Positions 27,702-37,036 of a stretch of DNA of 64,000 bases are shown here, one piece after another (within the stretch, counting starts at the first letter, position 1; each line of letters opens with the position of its first letter). A program made the translations under genes and the position numbers. A model generated the notes under the pieces. That model was not told the DNA's origin and did not search any database. It saw nothing but the letters and a program-made list of their open reading frames with translations. The stretch is from RGIG9608 sp045602425 (GTDB lineage Bacteria > Bacteroidota > Bacteroidia > Bacteroidales > Paludibacteraceae), in NCBI GenBank assembly GCA_045602425.1, contig JAZSBO010000024.1, positions 1 through 64,000 on the forward strand, read 5' to 3'.

Positions 27702-29060
27702 GTGATAGAAAATACTATTGAAAAAATTGGGAACAAAGATGTAGCTTGGAGTATAATAGCAAACATCTTACGTATAGGATATGGAATATTATTATTCCCT
27801 CTTATATTACAAAAACTACCAAGCGAAGACGTAGCTTTTTGGACAATATTTTCAAGTATTACAGCTCTTATTTATTTGTTCGACTTTGGATTCTCTACTG
27901 CATTTTCTCGAAATGTTTCTTTTGTTTTTTCTGGAATCCAACAATTAAAAGAAGAAGGTTTTCACAATTCAGCAAAAGCAGGGGAAAAAATAAATTATTC
28001 GTTATTAAAAGGTGTTATTCACTCAATGAAATATTTCTATCAACGAATAGCTCTTATTGTATTAATAGGTCTACTAACAATTGGGACATTCTACATTTTC
28101 ACCCTACTTAAAACATATTCAGGCAACAAAATAGAAATTTATATTGCATGGTTTTTACTTTGTTTTATTTGTACTTTTAATATTTATACGCTTTACTACG
28201 AAGCTTTATTACAAGGGAAAGGATACATCAAAGCATCTAAACAATATGCAATTATTGGCAGTTTTCTTAACTTACTAATTGCTGTAATTTTCATACTTCT
28301 TGGATATGGGATTATTGCTATTGTTTTTGCACAAGTTTGTTCCATAGTCATAATCCGAGCACTATCTAAACATAAATTTTTTACTAAAGAGATCCAACTA
28401 CATTTATCAGAAGTTGAAGCGACAAAAAAAGAAGAAACCTTAAAAAAAATCGCACCAAATGCCATTAAGATTGGTCTCACAAGCATTGGTGGATATGCCA
28501 TCTTAAAATCGGCACTTTTTATTGGTTCTGTATTTTTACCATTAAGCGAAATCGCATCTTATGGGATAACAATGCAAATAATTGCTATTGTTGACTCTAT
28601 TGCAAAAAGTTATTACCAATCTTTCACCCCACAAATTTGCCAATTACGAGTAAACAAAAAACATAATGAAACAAAAAAATTATACATCAGAAGTTCCGTA
28701 TTTTGTTTTTTTACATTTTTAATCATTGCTATCTGTACCATTTACGGAGGTGAATGGACATTGAGTATTATCAAAAGTAGCACAGAATTATTGCCAACAA
28801 GGATACTCATCTTTGCATTTCTGTTTGCTTGGCTCGAAGCTAATCATTCTATTGCAGGAGGATTTCTTCTTGCCAACAACGAAGTACCTTATTTTAAGGC
28901 CTCTCTTTTATCAGGAATATCTACTATTACTCTACTTTTAATTCTATTCTATACACTTCCCGACTTTGGTATTTGGATAATGATACTTGTTCCTGGAATA
29001 GTACAACTTTGCTATCAGAATTGGCGTTGGCCTTATGTTTTATTAAAAAGTTTAAGATAA
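27702..29060 (+). CDS. Polysaccharide flippase (MOP/Wzx-like)
   Basis: 452 aa beginning at GTG 27702; no in-frame ATG is suitable. About 12-14 hydrophobic helices. The N-terminus DVAWSIIANILRIGYGILLFPLIL followed by LYLFDFGFSTAFSRN is the pattern of Wzx-like oligosaccharide flippases of the MOP superfamily. It probably flips a lipid-linked glycan across the inner membrane. It is followed after 5 bases by a GT2 glycosyltransferase, so a surface glycan is likely assembled here. Confidence 0.85.
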   Translation: MIENTIEKIGNKDVAWSIIANILRIGYGILLFPLILQKLPSEDVAFWTIFSSITALIYLFDFGFSTAFSRNVSFVFSGIQQLKEEGFHNSAKAGEKINYSLLKGVIHSMKYFYQRIALIVLIGLLTIGTFYIFTLLKTYSGNKIEIYIAWFLLCFICTFNIYTLYYEALLQGKGYIKASKQYAIIGSFLNLLIAVIFILLGYGIIAIVFAQVCSIVIIRALSKHKFFTKEIQLHLSEVEATKKEETLKKIAPNAIKIGLTSIGGYAILKSALFIGSVFLPLSEIASYGITMQIIAIVDSIAKSYYQSFTPQICQLRVNKKHNETKKLYIRSSVFCFFTFLIIAICTIYGGEWTLSIIKSSTELLPTRILIFAFLFAWLEANHSIAGGFLLANNEVPYFKASLLSGISTITLLLILFYTLPDFGIWIMILVPGIVQLCYQNWRWPYVLLKSLR

Positions 29061-29065
29061 TCACT

Positions 29066-30049
29066 ATGAACACAAAGCCTAAAATAAGCATCATACTTCC
29101 TATTTTCAATGCAAAAAAACATATCGAAAAATGTATAGAAACATTATTAAATCAAACATTAAAAGAAATTGAAATCATAGCGATATTAGACTGTCCAACA
29201 GACGGAACAGAACAAATTATTTTTAATTATGCAGAAAAAGACAAACGTATCAGAGTCATTCAAAATACTCAAAATGTACATATAGGTGAATGTAGAAATA
29301 TCGGCATCAGAGAAGCTCGAGGTGAGTATATTGGATTTTCTGATCACGATGACTTTAGAGAATTAACCATGTACGAAACGCTATACAATACAGCAAAAAA
29401 TAATCTATCGGACATTGTATTTTCCCCTTGCCAACATATAAATTCTGAAAACAACATTGCAAATCAGCATAAATCTTTCAATTTTTCAAGCTACAATAGT
29501 TTACAAGACTATTGTTTGTATGACCTAATTGGCAATGGGAATAACGAAAGAAAAGAATCTCTATTTATCAATATTCAAGGTTGCATCTATCGAAACGAAA
29601 TGATTAAACAACACAATATTAAATTCGTAGATACAAAAAAAATCACTCCGGAAGACGTTCTTTTTCAGATAGATACATTCTCAACAACCAGCAAAATAAA
29701 TGTCATCAACAACGCTTTTTATTATCACGTTTCACATTCTTCTAACGAGGGTTCAAAAAGCAGTTACAAAGACATACAAAAACGTTGTTTAGGATTAACG
29801 TATATCTATAACAATCTAAAAAACAGTTCATTAAAGGACTCTTTTTACATCAACGTACAAAAACAGTTTTTAGATTTTTTAGCACAAACATTAGTTCCCT
29901 TCCCTAACATTTTCAAATTCTTCAATTATAAGAAAATACTAAAAGGATTTCATTTTTGTACTCCTGCTTTTGAAAAGAAGCGACTGATTTATGAAAAAAA
30001 AGGACTAAAACTTTTATTTAGAAACTTCCTCTATTTAAGTCTTCGATAA
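29066..30049 (+). CDS. Glycosyltransferase family 2
   Basis: 327 aa from ATG 29066 (MNTKPKISIILP); a longer frame starting at 28973 would overlap the flippase and is discarded. GT-A fold: ISIILPIFNAKKHIEKCIETL at the N-terminus, NIGIREARGEYIGFSDHDD with the D-x-D metal site, and a later TPEDVLFQID in the catalytic-base region. It adds a sugar to a glycan or lipid acceptor at the inner face of the membrane. It ends 32 bases inside the convergent GT4 gene. Confidence 0.87.
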   Translation: MNTKPKISIILPIFNAKKHIEKCIETLLNQTLKEIEIIAILDCPTDGTEQIIFNYAEKDKRIRVIQNTQNVHIGECRNIGIREARGEYIGFSDHDDFRELTMYETLYNTAKNNLSDIVFSPCQHINSENNIANQHKSFNFSSYNSLQDYCLYDLIGNGNNERKESLFINIQGCIYRNEMIKQHNIKFVDTKKITPEDVLFQIDTFSTTSKINVINNAFYYHVSHSSNEGSKSSYKDIQKRCLGLTYIYNNLKNSSLKDSFYINVQKQFLDFLAQTLVPFPNIFKFFNYKKILKGFHFCTPAFEKKRLIYEKKGLKLLFRNFLYLSLR

Positions 30050-31190
30050 CGTGGTGATATATTTTAGATAATTGTTTTCCAACACAAGAGAATCGGAATT
30101 GTTCTGCTGATTGACTAATCTCATATCTATTAAAACGAAATTGATTTTCGAGTATCCAGTTCATTTTTTCCGTTAAGGAATCCTCATCAGCAAAAGGAAC
30201 AATAATGCCACTCTTATCCGTAATAATTTCAGAAGCAATACCACAAGGTGTAGAAATCACAGGAATTCCACTTGCCAAGCTTTCCATTAAAACAACTCCT
30301 GAAGTTTCATAATTCGAGAATAAAACAAAAGCATCGCTTTTGCACATCCATTTTGCAACATCGATAGGTGTTAGTTCCCCAAGAAAAAATATAGGAACAT
30401 TTTGCGACTCTGCAAACGTTTTTATTGCTACAAAATCTACGCCTACACCTGCTATAACAAGCTCTATATCTTGCCGTTGCTGATATAATTTTACAAACGC
30501 ACGAATAATTCCCTTTACATTTTTTGCCTTTTCATCAAAACAAGAGACATGCAGAAATCTTTTTACAGATCGGTTTTCTCTATAAGTTTGTTGCCAGAAG
30601 AAATCTTCAATAGTATTATGAACTATCTGACAATTTTTATTCTTTAGTTCAAACTTATCCAATGCTCTTTTCAGTAAATTCGAGACAGGCATAAAAAATA
30701 CTGACTTTCTTACAATAAACTTTGTTAAATATTTATGTAAAAACGAAGTTGTTGAAAAATGCCCATGTTCAAAATAACGTGACCAATGTTCAGAAATAAC
30801 ATAAGGTGTACGATTGAACAATTTTACTAAATAAGCAAAAAATCCAACTCTTGTCAAAACATTGACATGAAGAAGTTGAGGGATAAATCCATTTCTTTTT
30901 ATCTGTCGATATCCCTGAAACAATGCGTTAAAATAACGTAAAGCTCTTAAGATTCGGAACTTCGAAAATGGATAATAAACAATCGTTTCCTGCAATGCAT
31001 CATTATTCAATATTTCTATTTCAGCCCTTTTTACAGAAGGATCTTCTTTTACAAACAAAACCTGCACTTCATTGTAGAGAGTAGCTGCTAAAGCATGTTT
31101 TTTTACAAACAAACCCTCCATTGCATCTAAACGATTCGGATACCATCGAGAAACAAACAGAACTTTTATTTTTCTATTTTTTAAAAGCAT
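30018..31190 (-). CDS. Glycosyltransferase family 4 (GT-B)
   Basis: 390 aa. GT-B fold: VLFVSRWYPNRLDAMEGLFVKKHA at the N-terminus and the nucleotide-sugar site FSNYETSGVVLMESLASGIPVI (E-x7-E) followed by TPCGIASEII near residue 320. LQIVHNTIEDFF-like segment gives the linker. Likely builds a cell-surface polysaccharide. It overlaps its upstream neighbour by 17 bases on the same strand and its 3' end overlaps the convergent GT2 gene by 32 bases. Confidence 0.87.
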   Translation of the reverse strand: MLLKNRKIKVLFVSRWYPNRLDAMEGLFVKKHALAATLYNEVQVLFVKEDPSVKRAEIEILNNDALQETIVYYPFSKFRILRALRYFNALFQGYRQIKRNGFIPQLLHVNVLTRVGFFAYLVKLFNRTPYVISEHWSRYFEHGHFSTTSFLHKYLTKFIVRKSVFFMPVSNLLKRALDKFELKNKNCQIVHNTIEDFFWQQTYRENRSVKRFLHVSCFDEKAKNVKGIIRAFVKLYQQRQDIELVIAGVGVDFVAIKTFAESQNVPIFFLGELTPIDVAKWMCKSDAFVLFSNYETSGVVLMESLASGIPVISTPCGIASEIITDKSGIIVPFADEDSLTEKMNWILENQFRFNRYEISQSAEQFRFSCVGKQLSKIYHHVIEDLNRGSF

Positions 31191-32061
31191 TCAACTTTAA
31201 AAGAGATACTAAAAATCCTTTTTCAACACGATAATAATCTACTTTTTCGGCACCAAAACTTCTATAAAATCGTGCAATTCCATCAACTTTTGAACCTTCA
31301 AAATCAAGCAAAAGTTTGTTTCCTGCATATTTTTTTATAAGATAATTAACCAAATGATACATTGCAAAATTGACCTTTCCTCGATCTGTTGAAGCTGCAA
31401 TATGATAGATTATTCTATACGAAGACTTTAAAAGAAAACAAGCCGCAAGCAATTCTCCATCAATGGTAATAATACCAACAATTTGTCCAATATCATTTTT
31501 TATTGCGTCATTAATTATTTTTTCTGCTACAAGTCGAAATTTTGGTCTCCAAAAAGACTGTTTTTCACATAAATCCAAAAAATCAGTAACTAAAACTTGC
31601 TCGTTAATCGTAAATTCTAGTTCTATTTTCTTTTTTAAATTTCGCTTTGTATTAGTAGAAAATTTTTCAAATAACGTTTCATAATCATCAAAAAGATTCA
31701 ACACGTGATTCGGACACACAATTCCTCGCTCAAAATAATTTCTCTCATTTAGATTAATTAAAATATTTCTACAAGGAATAGCTTTTATGAACAAATTCAC
31801 AATATCCAAAGTCACTTCTTTTTCCGAAAAAATGCCTAACTGTTGTGTAAAAAACGGTTGAGCAATATACCTTAATCCCCATTTTCTCTTTATAGGCAAA
31901 GGCATAACATAATCGTAATCGCCCCAAACAAGAGCACTCCAACAAGGCGATACTGTATCTAAAAACCATGAATAAGCATACGGCATCTCATTTTTCGACT
32001 TTGCAATACACTTATCCCAAGCTATGCGATCAATATCCTTATTTTCTAGTAATTGTATCAT
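31174..32061 (-). CDS. GNAT/FemAB-like acyltransferase
   Basis: 295 aa. The layout IDRIAWDKCIAKSKNEMPYAYSWFLD at the start, then LINLNERNYF, the basic KRNLKKKIELEF helix and a second half GEL-LAACFLLKSSYRIIYHIAASTDRG with LLLDFEGSKVDGIARFYRSFGA, matches FemAB/CelD-type GNATs of Bacteroidota. They transfer acyl or aminoacyl groups, often to glycans or peptidoglycan precursors. Coupling to a glycosyltransferase suggests decoration of a surface polymer; this is inference. Confidence 0.75.
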   Translation of the reverse strand: MIQLLENKDIDRIAWDKCIAKSKNEMPYAYSWFLDTVSPCWSALVWGDYDYVMPLPIKRKWGLRYIAQPFFTQQLGIFSEKEVTLDIVNLFIKAIPCRNILINLNERNYFERGIVCPNHVLNLFDDYETLFEKFSTNTKRNLKKKIELEFTINEQVLVTDFLDLCEKQSFWRPKFRLVAEKIINDAIKNDIGQIVGIITIDGELLAACFLLKSSYRIIYHIAASTDRGKVNFAMYHLVNYLIKKYAGNKLLLDFEGSKVDGIARFYRSFGAEKVDYYRVEKGFLVSLLKLNAFKK

Positions 32062-32106
32062 TATTTATATAACGCAAATTACTCTATTTTATTGTTAAAC
32101 AACAAG

Positions 32107-32143
32107 AAAAAACTCCACAACTTATAACGTTATGGAGCTTTTC
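32107..32143 (-). terminator. Intrinsic terminator of ppdK
   Basis: CTCCA (32113-32117) pairs with TGGAG (32133-32137), flanked by A4/T4 pairs, with a nested ATAAC/GTTAT; on the minus strand a T-run follows. It lies between the ppdK stop and the next gene. Confidence 0.7.
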
Positions 32144-32167
32144 CCTTTTTATTGTTTAACCTTAATT

Positions 32168-34888
32168 TTATTCAACAGCAGCTTGTGCAGCAGCCAAACG
32201 TGCGATAGGCACACGGAATGGAGAGCAAGAGACATAGTTCAAGCCAACTTTGTGGCAGAACTTCACTGATGAAGGTTCACCTCCATGTTCTCCACAAATA
32301 CCGCATTTCAATTCTGGACGTACTGAACGACCTTTGTCTACTGCCATCTCTACCAACTGACCTACACCGTTTTGGTCAAGCACTTGGAATGGGTCAACTT
32401 TCAAGATTTTCTTTTCAAGATATACAGGCAAGAAGCTAGCAATATCGTCACGAGAATATCCAAATGTCATTTGAGTCAAGTCGTTTGTACCGAATGAGAA
32501 GTATTCTGCACGACTAGCAATACGATCTGCAGTAAGAGCAGCACGTGGAATTTCAATCATTGTACCCACTTTGAATTCTACTTCTACACCTTCTTCAGCG
32601 AAGAGAGCAGCAGCAGTTTCGCGAATAACTTTTTCTTGAGCTTCAAATTCGTACAAAATACCTGTCAAAGGCACCATGATTTCTGGATGAGGATCGCCAC
32701 CTTCCTTCTTCAACTGGATAGCAGCACCCAAGATAGCGCGTGTCTGCATTTCAGTGATTTCTGGATAAGTGTTACCCAAACGGCAACCACGATGACCAAG
32801 CATTGGGTTTGCTTCGCAAAGGCTATCAACACGTTGACGGATGTATTCAACTGTTACACCCATTGCTTTTGCCATTTCTTCTTGACCTTTCAAATCATGT
32901 GGTACGAATTCATGCAAAGGAGGATCGAGCAAACGAACGTTTACTGGGCATCCGTCCATAGCTTTGAAAATGCCATAGAAGTCAGCTTTTTGGTATGGTA
33001 ACAATTTTGCCAATGCTTTTTTGCGTCCTTCTGCATCTTGCGAAAGAATCATTTCGCGCATAGCAACGATTTTTTCTGCTTCGAAGAACATGTGTTCTGT
33101 ACGGCAAAGACCAATACCTACAGCACCGAAGTCGCGAGCAACCTTAGCATCGTGTGGAGTATCAGCGTTGGTACGAACCACCAATTTGGTATATTTTTCG
33201 CAAAGTGCCATCAAGTCAGCAAAGTCACCCGACACTTCTGCAGCTTTTGTTTCAACTTGTCCATTGTAGATTTCGCCAGTTGTACCGTTCAACGAAATGA
33301 AGTCACCTTCTTTCAAGAACACACCATCAACCTCTACTGTACGAGCTTTGTAATCGATGTTCAAAGCACCTGCACCTGATACGCAGCATTTACCCATACC
33401 ACGGGCAACTACAGCAGCGTGCGAAGTCATACCACCACGAGCAGTAAGGATACCTTCAGCAACAGCCATACCTGCCAAGTCTTCAGGCGAAGTTTCTATA
33501 CGAACCATAATCACTTTTTTACCATCTTCTGCCCATTTTGCAGCATCGTCGGCAAAGAAAACGATTTGACCACAAGCAGCACCTGGCGATGCAGGAAGAC
33601 CACGAGTCAATACTTTGGCCGAAGCCAATGCTTTTTTATCGAACACTGGGTGAAGAAGTTCGTCAAGTTTGTTTGGTTCACAACGTTGCAATGCTGTTTT
33701 TTCGTCAATCATACCTTGACGAAGGAGATCCATAGCGATTTTCACCATAGCAGCTCCAGTACGTTTTCCGTTACGAGTTTGCAAGAACCAAAGTTTACCT
33801 TCTTGTACGGTAAATTCCATATCTTGCATATCACGATAGTGATTTTCAAGTTTTGTTTGAAGAGCATCAAGTTCTGCATAAATTTCAGGCATTGCTTCTT
33901 CCATTGAAGGATATTTAGCCAAACGTTCTTCTTCTGAAATTCCAGCACGCTCTGCCCAACGTTGCGAACCGATTTTAGTGATTTGTTGAGGAGTACGAAT
34001 ACCAGCCACAACGTCTTCACCTTGAGCATTGATCAAATATTCACCATTGAACAAGTCTTCGCCGTTACCAGCATCGCGAGAGAAGCAAACGCCAGTTGCC
34101 GAAGTATCGCCCATGTTACCGAACACCATTGCTTGAACGTTAACAGCTGTACCCCATTCCGCTGGTATTCCTTCCATTTTTCTGTAAAGAATAGCACGTT
34201 CGTTCATCCAGCTATCAAATACAGCACAGATAGCGCCCCAAAGTTGTTCATAGGCACTTGTTGGGAAATCTTTTCCTGTTTGAGCTTTAACAGCTGCTTT
34301 GAACTTAGCAACCAACTCTTTCAAATCTTCAACTTCCAACTCGTTGTCGAGTTTTACACCTTTAGCTTCTTTTACTTCTTCGATGATAGCTTCAAATGGA
34401 TCGATGTCTTCTTTGTTTACAGGCTTCATACCCAACACCACATCACCATACATTTGAACGAAACGACGGTAAGAGTCCCAAGCAAAGCGTGGACGACCAG
34501 TTTTGCGAATCAAACCTTCTACTACTTCATCATTCAAGCCAAGGTTCAAAATTGTATCCATCATACCTGGCATCGAAGCACGTGCACCCGAACGAACCGA
34601 AACCAACAATGGATTTTCTACATCGCCAAATTTAGAATTCATCAACTTTTCGATGTTAGCAACGGCTGCCATCACATCGTCTTTCAAAAGTTCTACAACT
34701 TTATCTTTTCCGACTTCGAAATACTCGGTACAAACATCTGTTGTAATTGTAAAACCTGGAGGAACTGGCACTCCGATAAGATTCATTTCGGCCAAGTTAG
34801 CTCCCTTACCACCAAGCAGATTTCTCATATCTGCCTTACCTTCGGCTTGTCCGTTGCCGAACGTGTAAACTCGTTTTTTGTTGTCCAT
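32168..34888 (-). CDS. ppdK: Pyruvate, phosphate dikinase
   Basis: 906 aa from ATG 34888 (MDNKKRVYTFGNGQAEG); the frame is open 11 codons further. ATP-grasp N-terminal domain with LLGGKGANLAEM and RSGARASMPGMMDT; phosphohistidine domain with GGMTSHAAVVARGMGKCCVSG (catalytic His); PEP/pyruvate TIM barrel with GIGLCRTEHMFF, LLDPPLHEF and the catalytic Cys in LKCGICGEHGG. It interconverts pyruvate plus ATP plus Pi with PEP plus AMP plus PPi, giving PPi-linked glycolysis or gluconeogenesis. Its base composition is richer in G+C than flanking genes, as expected for a highly expressed gene. Confidence 0.97.
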   Translation of the reverse strand: MDNKKRVYTFGNGQAEGKADMRNLLGGKGANLAEMNLIGVPVPPGFTITTDVCTEYFEVGKDKVVELLKDDVMAAVANIEKLMNSKFGDVENPLLVSVRSGARASMPGMMDTILNLGLNDEVVEGLIRKTGRPRFAWDSYRRFVQMYGDVVLGMKPVNKEDIDPFEAIIEEVKEAKGVKLDNELEVEDLKELVAKFKAAVKAQTGKDFPTSAYEQLWGAICAVFDSWMNERAILYRKMEGIPAEWGTAVNVQAMVFGNMGDTSATGVCFSRDAGNGEDLFNGEYLINAQGEDVVAGIRTPQQITKIGSQRWAERAGISEEERLAKYPSMEEAMPEIYAELDALQTKLENHYRDMQDMEFTVQEGKLWFLQTRNGKRTGAAMVKIAMDLLRQGMIDEKTALQRCEPNKLDELLHPVFDKKALASAKVLTRGLPASPGAACGQIVFFADDAAKWAEDGKKVIMVRIETSPEDLAGMAVAEGILTARGGMTSHAAVVARGMGKCCVSGAGALNIDYKARTVEVDGVFLKEGDFISLNGTTGEIYNGQVETKAAEVSGDFADLMALCEKYTKLVVRTNADTPHDAKVARDFGAVGIGLCRTEHMFFEAEKIVAMREMILSQDAEGRKKALAKLLPYQKADFYGIFKAMDGCPVNVRLLDPPLHEFVPHDLKGQEEMAKAMGVTVEYIRQRVDSLCEANPMLGHRGCRLGNTYPEITEMQTRAILGAAIQLKKEGGDPHPEIMVPLTGILYEFEAQEKVIRETAAALFAEEGVEVEFKVGTMIEIPRAALTADRIASRAEYFSFGTNDLTQMTFGYSRDDIASFLPVYLEKKILKVDPFQVLDQNGVGQLVEMAVDKGRSVRPELKCGICGEHGGEPSSVKFCHKVGLNYVSCSPFRVPIARLAAAQAAVE

Positions 34889-34933
34889 AAATGTATTGTT
34901 AAATAATATTTTAATTTCCAATTAATAATTCTG

Positions 34934-34963
34934 CAAAATTATACATTTTCAGCAAAATACAAA
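34934..34963 (-). promoter_or_regulatory. Promoter for ppdK
   Basis: Minus strand TTTG (complement of 34960-34963), 18-base spacer, TAATTTTG (complement of 34934-34941), matching TTTG-N-TAnnTTTG; about 45 bases before the ATG at 34888. Confidence 0.6.
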
Positions 34964-35020
34964 AGATTTTATTTTGCAAAAACAAATACTATTAAATAAT
35001 AAAAAAAGAGGTATAAAAAA

Positions 35021-35044
35021 GGAGTAAAAATTAATCTTTACTCC
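35021..35044 (-). terminator. Intrinsic terminator overlapping the stop codon of the 35038 gene
   Basis: GGAGTAAA (35021-35028) pairs with TTTACTCC (35037-35044), loop of eight. On the minus strand the stem is followed by TTTTTTATA. The stop codon at 35038-35040 lies in the stem. Confidence 0.75.
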
Positions 35045-35460
35045 ACTTTTACGAATGAATAACAATTGCCAAAATCGTCTTCGAAAACAAGCGTCTGAAG
35101 GTCGAGCTGGGTGAGGCGATAGGTTTTGGGAATCGTTCCGTTTAGCTCCATATTGTGCAGATGAGTAAATCGAGAATGATCCAATTGCCACTCGAAAATG
35201 GGAGCTTCTTCCTCAAGAATATCATCGGCACTATCCCACGTGCGACCAACACCATCGTAGTCGAAGCGATAGAACACCGACCCCGACTGCCAGAGTCCAA
35301 TGAGCAAATCGGTATCATACTCCACATCTTCGAAAACTTCGGGTTCAAGCATTTCAGGGTCGTATACGTGCAACTGATAATTGTAGTACCAATATCCGCC
35401 AACGGCAAGAGCCACCACACCAAAAACAACAGAAACGGCAACAATGATTTTCTTTCTCAT
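35038..35460 (-). CDS. Single-pass membrane-anchored protein, unknown function
   Basis: 140 aa. One hydrophobic segment at ~5-25 (VAVSVVFGVVALAVGGYWYY) anchors the protein; the acidic remainder (EPEVFEDVEYDTDLLIGLW, GVGRTWDSADDILEEEAPIFEW) is beta-rich and lipocalin-like in flavour, with the G-x-W-x-S motif seen in small DUF-type domains. I recognise no family. It follows the transglutaminase-like gene after 7 bases and closes the leftward unit with a terminator. Confidence 0.75.
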   Translation of the reverse strand: MRKKIIVAVSVVFGVVALAVGGYWYYNYQLHVYDPEMLEPEVFEDVEYDTDLLIGLWQSGSVFYRFDYDGVGRTWDSADDILEEEAPIFEWQLDHSRFTHLHNMELNGTIPKTYRLTQLDLQTLVFEDDFGNCYSFVKVE

Positions 35461-35467
35461 AACAGCG

Positions 35468-37027
35468 TCATTTTTTTCTCAGATTTATCACTTTGGGCGT
35501 TTTGCCTTTGAATTGCGGCATAGTCATTCCTATCGAAGCGTTGATGTAGGTAGGATCGCAAACGTAGTATTTTTTACCAGCAAAGGGAAAAACATCGCCT
35601 TTCAGCGTAACGTTGTCGCCTAAGCAAACGGCCGTAGCCACGTGTCCTTCGTACTGAAGTCCAATAACATCGGCTCCTGCATAAGTTTTCACGAGCCACG
35701 CAAAGAGTGCCGAGCGGTCTTCGCAATCGCTGTACGAATAGCCCAACACCTCTTCGGGGTAGAAATATTTTTCGTAACCAAACTGCTCTTCGTCAGTTTT
35801 GTAGGCAAAAGCTGTTTGCACAAAATTCAGCAAGATGGAAACAATTTGTTGCTTGCTATACTTCGACTTCAATGCGCCGAACTTTGCATTCAGCGTTTGC
35901 TGAGCTTCGAGCGAAATGGGAGAAACGAAATAGATGGGGAAAACCGTCATTGGCACATCGTTAAGAAAGGCAAGATGAGCCGTATTGTACGGAAGAGCGA
36001 TTTCCGAATTGAGTTTTTTGATTTTCAGCGTGCGATGGCGGTTGCATTTGCCGATGTTGAGCGTACGGTCGAAGTCGAGACGCATTTGTTTCAGTACCGA
36101 CTCCTGCTCGCAAAAATCGTACGAATAGATGCTCTCTTTGGCTGTGCCACCACCATAAACGGTGTAATACTTCACCGGTCGATTGTTTTCTTTGAACGTG
36201 AAATAGATGTACGAATAGACCTCTTTTTTGTTGTCAAGTGCCAACAGCAAAGTAAGTTTGCCCGACGACTGACCTCGTGCCAACTTCGCTTTGTAGCCGC
36301 CCTCGTTGCGAAGCATATAGAAGCAAAAAAGCACCCGATCGTTGACGTTACTCAATGCTGCCTCGGCTACCATTCGTAGTAGGCAAAACCGCCCCCACTC
36401 GTTCAGCCCAAAAGCCACCGATTGCTTTTCGATGGCTTGCCAAAGTACCTCGGTTTCGGCAGTGAGTTTCGATATGCTTCTGAAGTAGAGTGCCGCATCC
36501 TGCTCTTTGGCTCCACGCGAAGCGATTTTCAGTTTCGGGCTGAAAGGCAACGCCACACGTGTGCCGTAGAAATCGAGCAACACCTGCGAGCCCTGCACCA
36601 CACCACGCTTCGATGCACTTGGTGCAACGCACTTCTGCACAGCACCTTTCTGCGAAAGCGAAGTTTGCACCGCATAACTCCCAGCCGTAGCCGTGGCGTG
36701 CGTAATAGGTTGCTGCGTTTCGCTGAAATTGATGAAAACCTCCGGCTCTTGCGTATTAGGTGCTACGGGAGCTTTAGAGAGTTTTGGCGAAGAGATGGCC
36801 AAACTCTGCAACCGAAAATCCTCGAACAACTGCCACTGACGCTCTACAAATGCCGAAAACTCCTCGTTTTGCTTGGCAGAGAAAGCCTTAAACTCTGACT
36901 CTTTTTCCGCCACAAACGCATCGAAACGTTCTTGCATCTGACTAAAATGTTCGTCAAACGATCTGTTTTGCGAAAAAACGAAAAACGTTTCGCAAAGAAA
37001 TACTGCTATAAAAAAATCCCGTCTCAT
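35468..37027 (-). CDS. Secreted protein with transglutaminase-like C-terminal domain
   Basis: 519 aa from ATG 37027 (a TTG lies one codon upstream). Signal peptide ~1-18 (FVFSQ). Residues ~25-75 are a charged helical stretch rich in Glu, Gln and Phe, probably a coiled coil. The C-terminal ~150 residues hold a papain-fold triad in order: Cys in YSDCEDRSALFAWLV, His in YEGHVATAV and Asp in YYVCDPTYINA, as in transglutaminase-like cysteine proteases. The substrate is unknown. The gene is GC-rich: two 60-base lines near 36.4 and 36.5 kb hold 60% and 57% G+C by hand count. Confidence 0.8.
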   Translation of the reverse strand: MRRDFFIAVFLCETFFVFSQNRSFDEHFSQMQERFDAFVAEKESEFKAFSAKQNEEFSAFVERQWQLFEDFRLQSLAISSPKLSKAPVAPNTQEPEVFINFSETQQPITHATATAGSYAVQTSLSQKGAVQKCVAPSASKRGVVQGSQVLLDFYGTRVALPFSPKLKIASRGAKEQDAALYFRSISKLTAETEVLWQAIEKQSVAFGLNEWGRFCLLRMVAEAALSNVNDRVLFCFYMLRNEGGYKAKLARGQSSGKLTLLLALDNKKEVYSYIYFTFKENNRPVKYYTVYGGGTAKESIYSYDFCEQESVLKQMRLDFDRTLNIGKCNRHRTLKIKKLNSEIALPYNTAHLAFLNDVPMTVFPIYFVSPISLEAQQTLNAKFGALKSKYSKQQIVSILLNFVQTAFAYKTDEEQFGYEKYFYPEEVLGYSYSDCEDRSALFAWLVKTYAGADVIGLQYEGHVATAVCLGDNVTLKGDVFPFAGKKYYVCDPTYINASIGMTMPQFKGKTPKVINLRKK

Positions 37028-37036
37028 CAATTAACA

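Noticed and set aside
28973..29065. Upstream extension of the GT2 gene
   Set aside because: It lies inside the flippase gene; MNTKPKISIILP at 29066 is the natural GT2 start.
33962..34906. Long plus-strand open frame (314 codons) opposite ppdK
   Set aside because: It is antisense to a fully conserved enzyme, and its translation is rich in His, Phe, Cys and Ser with no domain; a shadow of ppdK codon bias.
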